64,000 nt of DNA from Magnolia sinica (Eukaryota; Streptophyta; Magnoliopsida; Magnoliales; Magnoliaceae), in contig NC_080577.1 of the NCBI RefSeq assembly GCF_029962835.1, positions 26,952,501 to 27,016,500 on the forward strand, in the 5' to 3' direction. The notes below the pieces were generated by a model. It was not told the DNA's origin, searched no databases, and saw only the letters and a list, made by a program, of their open reading frames with translations. Both the position numbers and the translations under genes were made by a program. Positions 1 to 10,054 of this stretch are shown here, in pieces; positions within the stretch are counted from its first letter, which is position 1, and each line of letters begins with the position of its first letter.

Positions 1-56
1 ACTCAGTGTGTTGAGGAGAGGATACGGGTTCGGGTCCGTCCTGGGACTTCTACAGA

Positions 57-541
57 AGGGACGCGAATTGCGTAATACCCCGGCAGGGCTCTGTGGGGCC
101 CATCGTGATGTAAGTGTTTTATCCACGCTGCTCATTGCTTTTCTCATATCATTTTAAGATATGATGCTAAAAATGAAGCATGTCTACAGCTCCGTTGGAC
201 CACACCAAAGGAAGCCGCAGTGATAATGACACCAACCGTTCAAACCTTTCTAAGGGCCACCGTGATGTTTTTTTACGGTCCAAACTATTAATAAGGTCAT
301 GTAGACGTGGATGAAGTGAAAACACAAATATCATCTTGATCCGAAATTTCTCCATCTCCTAAGAAGTTTTTAATGCTGGAAGTTCAATGCCCAGCTTGTG
401 GTCCCCTTAATCCCTGGACCTACTTTATTTTTTGGGTCATATCTTAAAATAATCTGAGAAAAACGATGAACGGCGTGGATAAAAAAACTAACATCACGGT
501 GGGCCCCACAGAGCCCCACCCGGACGGATCCGCGTCCCTAT
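57..541. repeat. MITE-like hairpin element upstream of the kinase-like gene
   Basis: The two ends are inverted copies of each other over about 80 bp. The left arm runs from 'agggacgcg' through 'ggctctgtggggcccat' to 'atgatgctaaaaatgaagc', and the right arm is its approximate reverse complement ending 'cgcgtccct' at 541. No protein is encoded. The same arm type recurs inside the elements at 17.2, 19.7 and 38.3 kb and as fragments near 34.7 and 49.7 kb. I could not define a target duplication. The right end directly abuts the TATA-like box of the next gene. Confidence 0.7.
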
Positions 542-547
542 AAAATA
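538..547 (+). promoter_or_regulatory. TATA-like box of the RLCK-type gene
   Basis: The sequence ctataaaata lies about 65 bp before the proposed first ATG at 612, a normal plant distance. It directly follows the end of the MITE, so the element may supply part of the promoter. The start of transcription is not visible; it would be expected near 570. Confidence 0.45.
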
Positions 548-611
548 GAAGCAACTCTCTTCCATCGTTCCATCTGTTTTTCGTTTGTCACTCCCACGAT
601 TTCTCCTGTCT

Positions 612-629
612 ATGAATTTCAGGAACGAG
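612..629 (+). CDS. Proposed first mini-exon of the RLCK-type gene
   Basis: ATG plus five codons (MNFRNE) are followed by a strong donor, aacgag|gtatgt. The next exon at 1105 follows an acceptor (cttgcag) and continues in phase 0. It lies about 65 bp after the TATA-like box. If this exon is wrong, translation would start at the ATG at 1129 and the protein would lose 14 residues. Confidence 0.45.
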
Positions 630-3600
630 GTATGTAGATCATGAGAGATTATCCCATACAATCACTGCACACGTACTTTCACACACAACCCTCACTCTTT
701 CCCGCATCGTGTCACTTGTGTAGGGGATCCCAGCCGTGCAAATGAAAGACTACACCACTATGGTTACCGGCCGTGAGAATTAGGCCAATCCACTCATTAC
801 ATCAGGTCTGATCATCTGCTGTCCGTTGATTTCGAATCTGTGGACCGGCAGATGAACGGACCTGCCTAATTCTTGCCGCAGGACGCGAACCGGGTAGGGC
901 GCGGATCGGGTACTCCCCACCTGGACCTAGCTAGAGACGGACGATCCTGTCAGGAGCTCTGTGGGGCCCACTATGATGAATATGTTTTATCCCCTACACA
1001 AGTAGGCGCCCCAAGAATCATAAACTGCAAATGAAATTCGATCCAAACAGACCAACAATCTTGGCAGCAATGCACTGACTTTTACTGAACAATGTCACTT
1101 GCAGAGAGTTGTCCCCCTCGATTCAAGGATGGATTCACAAGTCTTCACTTTTCAAGAACTTGCACTAGCTACCGCGAATTTTCGGCCTGAATTTATATTA
1201 GGCAGGAGAAATTCTGAAGTTTTTAAGGGACAACTCGAGATTGATGGCCCGGTAAATGTGATGCCTGGCCCATTTTCTGCTCTGCACTGTCTTTATCATT
1301 TTAATTGCGTTTTTCTTTCGTTGTGAATACTTCATTGATACTGATTTCTGTTTATCTATGCGTAGTTTGTGGCGATTAAACGAGTCAATGGAAACAGAGA
1401 ATTCTTGGTTGAGGTTTTGATGCTAAGCCTTGTTCGCCATCCGAATCTGGTCAATTTGATTGGCTATTGTGCCGACGGTGATCAACGGCTTTTGGTGTAT
1501 GAGTACATGCCTTTGGGATCTCTGGAAGACCATTTGTTCGGTACACTATCCACATACCCTTTGATTTGTAACCACTTCAATTGTGTTTGGATACTCAATT
1601 GAATCAGATTACAATATAATTTAATCCAAGAAAGAGTAAACAACACTCTATTTGTTGCAATGGACTAACCCCAAATTGTAATTAGCATCATTTCACATCC
1701 AAACTGCAAATACATAGCACTGTGGTCATGGAAGCCAACCACACTTTAGTCATTTCCTTCATTATGAATTGCAATTCAGTTCAATTGAGCATGCAAACAC
1801 ACCCGAACGAGAAAGTAAAGAAGCTGGCAGTTTTGATCAGTATTCAGATATATTTCTCCTCTTTGAATGGCCATCTCTAATAGTTCGGGCCCCACATTTT
1901 CTTTGCAGATGTTGCGCCAGATCAGAGACCATTAGACTGGTACACTAGGATGAAAATAGCTGTAGGTGTCGCTAAAGGCTTGGAGTATTTGCAAATCAAG
2001 GTCAACCCGTCTATTATTCATCGGAATCTGAAACCATCTGTTGTGTTACTCGATGAACAATTCAATCCAAAACTCTCAGGTTTTGGGCTTGCTAAGTTAG
2101 GTCCAATTGGGAATAGATTGCATGTTTCCGCAAGAGTAGTGGGGACCGACGGCTATTGTGCTCCAGAGTATGCAAGCACAGGTCTCCTTACATCAATGGC
2201 AGATGTGTACAGCTTTGGAGTTGTTTTGTTAGAGCTAATCACAGGGAAGAGAGTCATCGATACTATGCGGCCCGCTGACGAACGTTGTCTTCTTACTTGG
2301 GTAATTTCTATCCTTCATTGGTCTTTCTTTACCTCTTAAGAATGGTGAAATGCATGGCTATATTGGAAGGTAACATGAACACTTAATATTTCAGAATCAC
2401 CTTATGGACTTAGCTATTTCGAAGTCATCGAAAACACCAGAAGTTGTATGTATTGAGTTGGGAGGTCCTGAGGATTCTGGACAGGATACTCAAGTTTTTT
2501 CATTCTAATAAGTGGGCCGTGATGGTTAAGTTATCCTGACCGTTGTTCTGTCGTGTCTTGCCGACGATGGACCATGCCCAAAAATCTCCTCAAGAAGACA
2601 ATCCTAACTCTTTCCATTTGTTTCCTACAAGTAGATTGTAAAGAAGAGAAGTACATCAATTATCCAAATTCAACTGCAAAAAAGAAGGGGAAAAGGGGGT
2701 TGGAAGATTGGTCGGTTTGCGATCTTACAATTTTGTAACTTCTTTTGGCAAAGGTCCATCGACAGTGGAGACATTTCTATACCTTGTCGATGCCGACATT
2801 GGTAGCAGATACTACAAGTGCACCTTTAACAGTCACTTGTTGTATTGGGTTCTAGCAATTACTCTGTCTAGTGAATTTTCTTAAATGAGGAGTCCTATCT
2901 CTACCATCTTTATCTGTATATGTATTCCTACACAGGCTGCAAAGGTAATATCCCAATTTTTTCAGATTGAATTTTCCCTTGATGTTGGATTTTTCAAGAG
3001 CTAGCTGATGAATATATTCAAATGATCACATTTCCACAAGCAGCGCCGACAAGTATTCCTATTTCAGATGATATTATCTAACTTTCCATGATCTAGGGCA
3101 TCATCATCATCGTAGACTTGTCTAACTATTCAGGGTCACTTTAGGAATCCTGTTTCGTCAATCAGTCCAAAGGTAGGTAAGTAAACGGGTCTTCGTTGAT
3201 GAGGGATGGACATGATGAGGTCGAGCACCATTTTCCTCAGGGGATAATTACTCGGAATCCACAAAGCTTCTCCAGACTCCTCACATAGATTCCTCGAATC
3301 CACGAGGAGAGAGAAAATAGAAATAAATTCTAATAAAATTCGAAATAAATTGATTGATGATTAAAAACGAGTTTATGATTCCTTAAATAGTAATATCAAA
3401 ACTAGGAAGAAGTTTTAGAATCAAACTACAACTCAAACTCCCTAAAATCGTGACTTACTATAAATAGTAAACTTATTATTTATAAACGGTCATGATTTCC
3501 ACTAGACATCATGGTTTTCAGCCAAAAATAGTAAGTGTACAATTTGGCCCAACCACGTTATTCCACTAATTTTTCTAAGCCCTTTTCATGTTGGGCACGA

Positions 3601-5921
3601 CTCCTAAAACTCAATAGATCAAAAGTTATTATCGAACTAAAACTTACTATAAATAGTAAAAATGGAAATAAAATGGATTTTCGACTGCCGATCTGATGGA
3701 ATCTCGCAAATTCGGTGTGGGTAACCCAATGGGGTTGGTTGGCTAAAGTAGCTTCTCCTACCCATAATCATATATGGTATGTCGAATAACTCATTCCGGT
3801 TTGCAAGATATGCTTGTTTTAAGATTCTGATGGTCCGAATTACTTCCACCTCTGATCGGGCTTTCTCTGTTCCATCTTGGCCATGAAATTGTCTGTGACC
3901 TGCTTTACATCATTCATGTCCCTACTCAACATATCAATCTAGGTCTCTTTTAGGTCTTCCTCTCATTTCAGGCGCTTCAAACCTAGTCAATGTTCCCCTC
4001 CTTAGCCATTGCTGTTCTTCAACCAAACCATCTCAACTTGCTCTCCCTCATTTTATCTCTAGGACTACTGTTTGGCTGCTTCGCATGATCTAAGGCATCT
4101 GTTACTGAACTTTCATGAAATTGCAAAATTCAAGATTGATTTATCGATGCTTTCATCTTCTTGATAACTACTTTTTAAACCAACTAAGAAATCATACATC
4201 AATGGTGTTTACTCTGTTTTGTTCTCCAATTTGCATTTGGTAACATTCCAATTGCAATTAAAAGACAATCAGTTCACTGATTTGGTTTTGGGGTGGAGTG
4301 AATTTAGTAGTTGTAACTGGAGTTTGATTTTTGAGAGGCCATCAATACCTACTTCAAGAAATTGACAAGTTCTTCATCGTGAAGTTTGCTAATTCCACAA
4401 ATGTCTATATCCTGGCCTCTCCCACATGCCAACACGGCACGCATTTGTAAGATCTCACACTAAGTAGTTGCCGTTGCCCAAGTACATGCATGTGGCATTA
4501 GAAAACCTTCTTCATCATAAAACTGAAACATGGGAAGTATTTGGGATCCTTTTTCTTCTTCTTCTTTTTAATTGATTCACATCACATTCTTGCCTTGTGT
4601 TGGTATTGTTATAGTTACTGTCATTTCTCCTGTAAACTTCTTACTTCTTTCAAATTGAGAAGGCAATAATCATGCCCCATTATCTCTCCCATCAGGTTAA
4701 CATAGCAATCTGATTCATGGGCTTGCAAATAAGGGAATGGTCTAAGTTTAGCAGGGTCCTAGTCAAATTATTAGGATCATGCAATTGGGGAGAATTTTCA
4801 GGGTGTCTTATAAAAAGGGCCTACCATGTGAATGGCTTCGATCACCATAATATGGGTCTCACATGCATAATTTGCTAACTGTTTCCTTATAAGGTTTGAT
4901 TGTAGCTTTTACAACTGAAACATTGGACTTTGAGTGCATAAATCATGAGGCAATCATGCCCCATTATCTCTCCCATCAGATTAACATAGCAATCTGATTC
5001 ATGGGCTTGCAAATAAGGGAATGGTCTAAGTTTAGCAGGGTCCCAGTCAAATTTTTAGGATCATGCAATTGGGGAGAATTTTCAGGGTATCTTATAACAA
5101 GGGGCCTACCTTGTGAATGGCTTCGATCACCATAACATGGGTCTCACATGCATAATTTGCTAACTGTTTCCTTATAAGGTTTGATCGTAGCTTTTACAAC
5201 TGAAACATTGGACTTTGAATGCATAAATCATGAATGCATGGAGAGAATTTTCCAGGTGTCTTCCACCAAGGAGCCCACGACCATACGTCTGAAATGCCGT
5301 TGTGCGCTAGCGCACATATGTTTTGAAGCTGAAAAACGTATGCATGCGCTCAGTAGTTTTTCAGCATGGCTTCAAAGCTTATTACATAAAACATGCTAGT
5401 GCCCCTAAACAATATTTATAGTCGTTTTCATGATTCGGAATCAACCTAACTTACTAAGCCCCTATCATAGAGGTGACCAAAGCCGTTCTGGTCACCAAAA
5501 TATGGGTCCCACATGCATAGTTTGCTAGTAGTTTTATTTTAATGTGTGATTGTGGCTTTTACATCTGTAACATTGGAGTTTTGAGTACATGAATACTTCT
5601 TTTTTCTTTTGATTTTCTTAAATAACTCTCCTGCCTGAGTTTTGGAATTCGATTGTACCTTCCTTGAATAGGAGTCTTCCAATTTGAAATGAATTTTTTT
5701 GCATGTACATTGTACAGGCTAACTCCATTCTCAAAGACCCAAAGAGGTTCCCAGAGTTGGCTGATCCACTCCTTCGAGGGGAATTCCCAGAGAGTTGTCT
5801 AAATCAAGCAGTCACCATTGCCGCCATGTGTGTCCAAGAGGAATCCACAGCCCGTCCCTCAATCACCGAGATTGTTGCCTCACTTAGCTTGCTTTCAAAT
5901 CCAATCAGCAATGACGATTAG
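612..5921 (+). CDS. RLCK-VII/PBL-type receptor-like cytoplasmic kinase gene, probable pseudokinase (5 exons)
   Basis: Exons join in frame as 612-629, 1105-1251, 1366-1540, 1909-2300 and 5718-5921, all with GT-AG borders, giving 311 residues and a stop at 5919-5921. The product matches the PBS1/PBL class of cytoplasmic kinases, which relay signals from cell-surface immune receptors. Seen motifs: [10 protein letters not shown] near residue 20; VAIK with Lys60; [10 protein letters not shown] with the alpha-C Glu near 71; [23 protein letters not shown] near 197; [16 protein letters not shown] near 212; and a C-terminal lobe ending at 311. Catalytic features are altered: the glycine loop reads [10 protein letters not shown], the HRD Asp is Asn (HRN, 151-153), DFG is GFG (171-173), and about seven residues after VAIK are missing. 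An N-terminal Met-Gly-Cys acylation motif is absent. The frame and splice sites are intact, so a catalytically dead but expressed protein is possible. The first six-residue exon is the least certain part. Confidence 0.75.
714..1003. repeat. MITE in first intron of the RLCK-type gene
   Basis: A 15-bp perfect inverted repeat, acttgtgtaggggat, bounds a 290-bp non-coding segment. The segment also contains a half arm of the 'ctctgtggggcccac' hairpin family near 956-990. No clear target duplication was found. Confidence 0.55.
3203..3902 (+). repeat. Interspersed repeat, copy 1
   Basis: It matches the segment at 6979-8238 in the same orientation from 'gggatggacatgatgagg' to 'ggccatgaaattgt', apart from an extra insert in the second copy. 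It contains ttactataaatagtaa twice, once in each half. No protein is encoded. It could be a solo LTR or a large MITE; the class is not settled. Confidence 0.65.
4661..5232 (+). repeat. Tandem duplication, two units of about 286 bp
   Basis: The units 4661-4947 and 4948-5232 begin 'aggcaat' and end 'aaatcatg' and differ at only a few positions, so the duplication is recent. It lies inside the last intron of the RLCK-type gene. Confidence 0.85.
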
Positions 5922-6019
5922 ATGTGAATGATGGATACCCAGATCAAAGGCCCCCCGAGTGCACGGTTCAAATTCGATGAAGAATAGTAGCAAATCTTGA
6001 AGTGGAAGTATTTTATGCT

Positions 6020-6025
6020 AATAAA
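6020..6025 (+). terminator. Poly(A) signal of the RLCK-type gene
   Basis: AATAAA lies 99 bp after the stop codon. It is a canonical signal at a plausible distance; use of the site cannot be shown from sequence. Confidence 0.4.
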
Positions 6026-6188
6026 TGGTAGGCTCTCTCTTCTGATTTTCTCCATAACTACTTGTCCTTTTCTGTGTATCTGTGATTTAGTACAAGAGTT
6101 GTATCTTGGGTGGGAGTAGCATTCTCTTACTAATGAGCAGCGTTTTCAGGTTTTCTCACCCTTTCTATGCATTTTGAATATGTTTTGA

Positions 6189-6191
<3 letters not shown>

Positions 6192-6260
<69 letters not shown>
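6192..6260. repeat. Compound (TA)n(GA)n microsatellite
   Basis: An uninterrupted TA run passes directly into GA repeats between the two convergent genes. Confidence 0.95.
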
Positions 6261-6261
<1 letters not shown>

Positions 6262-6475
6262 CTCACCTGCTCACCTTCTTACGTGAGCACCCATGATCAC
6301 CTTTGCACACGTGTCAAGGGCATGTAATCTGAACAGTACACGTGATGCCGCACCCCTTGAAACCTCACAGGCTCATCTTTCAGCCCGATACAAAACTCCG
6401 GTAGGCCATGGAAAAAGGAAACGGTTTCCTCCCTTGATTTGCATTGCTCTTTGCTATGGCCCACTGGAGTTTTGA
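6261..6475. repeat. Hairpin repeat truncating the NLR copy
   Basis: The core at 6391-6474 is an inverted repeat with arms caaaactccggtaggcca and tggcccactggagttttg. The flanking part carries cacgtg-type sequence unlike NLR coding sequence. LRR coding similarity on the minus strand stops at its edge, near 6476. Confidence 0.5.
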
Positions 6476-6978
6476 CAATAAATTCATACAATACCTTATC
6501 ATATGCTCCTTCATCTACAAATATTCCTAGTTTTCTAAGATTAGTGAGCTTTCCCAAGCAACCCTCCATCCATTTGCCAGCCTTTGTATCTGCTAAAGTC
6601 TGGAGGCTTTTTATCGTGGAGTCTTGGATTCCCATCTATCACTGCCCTACTTCCCATCACACTTTGTCCCTTCACTTGAAGATGTCTTAACTGTTGCATC
6701 TTCCCAATTGTGCTTGGTACTTGGATGTCACCATCTAAAAAAGATGCTACAAATAGAGTTTGTAAATTGGGTAGATTGCCTTTTGACAATGGGCGCCTTC
6801 CAATCATAGTCTCAGTACACCCAAGGTATCTCAGGTGGATTAGTTCACCTATTTCCATTGGTAGATTCGCAATGAATGCACCGTGTATATATAGCACCCT
6901 AAGCAACTTAAAGCCTCTACTGAGAAACTTATCTTGTTCACTTTGAAGCCACGTATAGTGTTGGGTGTATGACACGGG

Positions 6979-8238
6979 ATGGACGTGATGAGGTCAAGCA
7001 CGGTCTTCGAGGATAATTATTCTAAATCCACGGAGCTACTCTGGACTCCTAATAGAGATACCTCAAATCCACAACGAAAATAAGAAAATAGAAATGATTC
7101 TAGAAATTCATAATAAATTGATTGATGATTTTAAAATTTAAAAAAAAAAAAATTTAAAAATAAATAAATAAGATAAAAAAAGAGCTTACAACCTCTTAAA
7201 TAATAACCCTAGGAAGAACTTTCAGAAGCATACTATAACTAAAACTCCTAGAAATCGTGACTTACTATAAATAGTAAACTTTCTATTTATAAACTGTCAT
7301 TATTACTACTAGACCAGTAAGTGTCTAACCATGCTAGTCTCCTAAGTTTTCTAAGCACTTTTCTCGTTGGATGTAATTTCTAAGGCCCAACAAATGAAGA
7401 GTTATAATTAGCGGCATACACAAACCGAGTTAGCTCAGTTAGCTCGCTCGATTCGGCTCGGTTCGAAAATGAGTTCAAGCCAAGTCGAGCTGATTTTTTG
7501 TGCTCGAAAAAATTTCGAGCCGAGCTCGACTCGACTCGGATCAAACCCCAACTTGAATTGAATTCGGATCGAACCAATTCGGTGACTCAGTTATTTTGAT
7601 ATTGATGTTGCTCAGCAAGTATTTGATGAAATGACTCAACAAAGTGTTGGCTGGTGGCGAGGAAGGTATGGATATGAAACAAATACCCTTGTATCTTGAT
7701 TTTTATGTTGCCTGTTGAGTGTTTGATGAAATACCTGTAAACCGATGCTGTTGCTTTACATTTCATGAGAAATTGAAGGTGCACTCCATGTGTTTTAGAA
7801 AATGCCGCAGAGGCTCGATCTTGGCTCAAACTTGACTCGAACTGGCCTAAGCTACTAACTGAACTGAGACAAGCTAGCCAGTCAGGCTCGAGGACCGAGC
7901 CAAGCCGAGTCGAGCTGTGCCAAGCTCAACTCGGTTTGACTTGTGTACACCCCTAGTTATAATCAAACTAAAACTTACTATAAATAGTAAAAACGAAATT
8001 AAAATGAAAATTTGACCGTTGATCTGATGGAATCTGGCAAATTCGGCATGGGCAACCCAGCGTAGCAGGGTTGGGTGGCTAAAGTAGCTTCTCCTACCCA
8101 AAATCATATATGGCACGTCGGATAACTCATTCCGGTTTGCGAGATATGCCCGTTTTAAGCTTTTGACGGTCTGGATCACTTCCACCTATGATCGGGCCTT
8201 TTCTGGTCCATCTTGGCCATGAAATTGTACATGACCCC
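6979..8238 (+). repeat. Interspersed repeat, copy 2, inserted in the NLR copy
   Basis: This is the second copy of the repeat at 3203-3902, in the same orientation. It separates the NB-ARC-proximal part of the NLR copy from its LRR part. It carries its own 546-bp insertion at 7409-7954. The borders are estimated from where the two copies stop matching. Confidence 0.65.
7409..7954. mobile_element. Mutator-like MITE with perfect 9-bp target duplication
   Basis: agttataat occurs at 7400-7408 and again at 7955-7963, exactly around a segment absent from the other copy of the host repeat. The ends are imperfect inverted repeats (tagcggcatacacaaaccg against aggggtgtacacaagtcaaa) rich in cgagctcgactcg. 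A 9-bp duplication is typical of the Mutator superfamily. It has no coding capacity. Confidence 0.75.
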
Positions 8239-9837
8239 GATCTACATCAGTGTAGATCAACACAGCCCGAAGGTTTGGAGTGGAAGATTTTAAGGAAGTG
8301 TACTCACTTAAGTTTCTGTGGTGAATTGCAAGTCGACGAGCTCTGGTTTCAGGAGGATTTGCAGTCCCACAGTGAACTTCAAGAAACATACTTCCTTGGC
8401 TTCTGATAGGGAGAGATCCCACAAAAGATGGTGGATGCGGCAACTTTTAATACCTCCGCTTGAACTTCTTTCTGCAACTTGAACAATACTTCTTTGAATC
8501 AACTCCTTCAGATAATCCTCTCCAACCTCTTCCAATGTTAGCTCCCCTCTCTGTTGAAGTAACCCTTCTGCAGCCCTTATTCGAATCAATTTCTTGGTTT
8601 GGAACTTGTAGTCCTCTGGAAATTTTCCTAGGTAGAGAAAACATGGTTTTAAGTAATAAGGCAGCTCTTTATAGCTCAAAGATAATATGCCAGAGATTTT
8701 GTCTTCTCCCTTGACAAATTGCCAACTGATGCTACATTCTCCCACTCCCTTCTTTCCACGATAAGAGTCCCCCAATAACTACAATTGCAAGAGGTAGACC
8801 ATGACATTTTTCCACGATCTCTGTTCCCAAGTGCTCCAAATTCTGAGGGCAACCATTATCTTGTCCTGAGAATGTTTTCCTACAAAACAGATCCCAGCTC
8901 TCTTCATTGTTTAGAAATGGCAGTTCATGAGGCGGGCTTCGAGCATCTGCATGTAAAGCTAAGTCTTTGTTGCGCATGGTGAGCATGACCCTACTTCCAT
9001 TATTCATGTCCAGGAAAGCATCTTTGACGGCATCCCATGCTTGGTTTGTCCATATATCATCTAATACCATCAGGTATCTCTTCTCTTGCACATACACAGA
9101 AATTTGATGTTTCAGCTGAATGACGCTTGCTTTCTTGAGCTCCTCTTCTGATAGCACCATATGGCAATTTAGGACGTTCTGCAGAAGATCTCTCTCACCA
9201 TACTCTTGTGATATAGAAATCCATGCACAAGATTCAAAATGAGTCTTAATACTATCAGTGTTATAAACTTTCTTGGTAAGAGTGGTCTTACCAAGACCAC
9301 CCATTCCGATGACAGAAACAACACGATGTAGCAGCTGTCTGTCATCGATCAACCGCAAGACCAACGCCTCAAAGTCCTCAAAACCAACAAAATTTGGTTC
9401 TTGAAAATAAGGAGAAGTGAGCCTCCATTCTTGGAGGCTGAGGCCTGAAGAGCTCGTCCCCGCTACGTGGCCTGTATTTTCAATTCCATAATTCAACCTA
9501 CTTTCGGAGGTGGCACGGATTTTATTCTTTATCCATTCAATCTTCGAGCCCACCTCATGTCGAGCTATCAACTCACTGAAAATGCAAGCATACCTTTTAA
9601 TGCAGCCCACAAATCCACTTCCCCTTAAGGTTGCTATCTTGAAGACAGGTTTCGATGACGTCCTCAGCATTGTATGCAACGTCTCTCACATCCCGCACCC
9701 AGTTCTTTACTCTCCTATCTCCTTGTTTGGCGTCTGCATCTTCCAAGAAGCATTGCATCCACCTTAATTCCGCCTCCAGCCATACGACTTGATCACCAAC
9801 GCCATGTAAGAAAATGGCTTCTCGAATGAGTGGGTCA

Positions 9838-10021
9838 GCTAGTTTTTGGAGACACCCTGATCCATAGCTCAAGTGGCAGACTGAGTGAAAGATACCTCGT
9901 TTCAACACTGAGGTCTTGGCATCGATCCCTAACGGGGGTGGCTAACAGTGGAGTGTGAACTAACAGTAGGGGTACTAACAAGCTAACAAAAAAAAAAAAA
10001 AAAAAAGGCTAGTTTTTGGAG
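9838..10021 (+). mobile_element. tRNA-derived SINE with 14-bp target duplication in the NLR coiled-coil
   Basis: The body is 9852-10007, flanked on both sides by gctagtttttggag (9838-9851 and 10008-10021). The head is tRNA-like, with box A-like tagctcaagtggcaga and box B-like ggtcttggcatcgatcc, and the 3' end is a run of about 19 A. It lies antisense to the NLR copy and splits the codons of KLA|DPL. A relative lies at 12682-12835. Confidence 0.85.
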
Positions 10022-10054
10022 TAGTAATTCTACAACGGACTCAACAACGGCCAT

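Larger units (their letters stand above)
2301..5717 (+). other. 3.4-kb last intron of the RLCK-type gene
   Basis: The donor is tgg|gtaattt at 2301 and the acceptor tgtacag ends at 5717. It contains an interspersed repeat (3203-3902) and a tandem duplication (4661-5232). I see no further exon: the kinase subdomains join correctly across it, with the subdomain IX-X tryptophan before and the [19 protein letters not shown] block after. The rest (2301-3200, 3903-4660, 5233-5717) shows nothing recognisable except a diverged partial third copy of the tandem unit near 5490-5600. Confidence 0.65.
6476..10054 (-). pseudogene. CC-NB-LRR (RPP8/RPP13-like) resistance gene, broken copy
   Basis: Intact members are cytoplasmic immune receptors that bind ADP/ATP. 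The proposed start is the ATG at 10054 (MAVVESVVELLLQKLA), the usual Rx-N start. A SINE then interrupts the codons at 10008, and the domain resumes at about 9851 (DPLIREAIFLHGVGDQ). NB-ARC follows: P-loop GMGGLGKTT (9281-9307), kinase-2 YLMVLDDIW (about 9060), RNBS-B NGSRVMLT, GLPL as CHGLPLAIVVIGG (about 8790), PCFLYLGKFPEDYKF (about 8620), and IHHLLWDLSLSEAKE at the MHD position. Leucine-rich sequence resumes after an insertion, at 6476-6975 (LLRVLYIHGAFIANLP, LGKLTNLRKLGIF). Reading-frame shifts are apparent near 9640, 8740, 8365 and 6636. Besides the SINE, a 1.26-kb repeat splits the gene, and the LRR is far shorter than the several hundred residues usual for the family. A functional product is very unlikely. 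Confidence 0.85.

Noticed and set aside
2553-2738. Extra exon of the kinase-like gene in the last intron
   Set aside because: The kinase subdomains join without a gap from 2300 to 5718, and the frame here has no kinase similarity.
9852-10007. tRNA gene (also 11925 and 12682)
   Set aside because: Box A- and B-like sequences are present, but no cloverleaf with a paired acceptor stem could be seen. The poly(A), target duplication and repeated GT-rich tails show SINEs.
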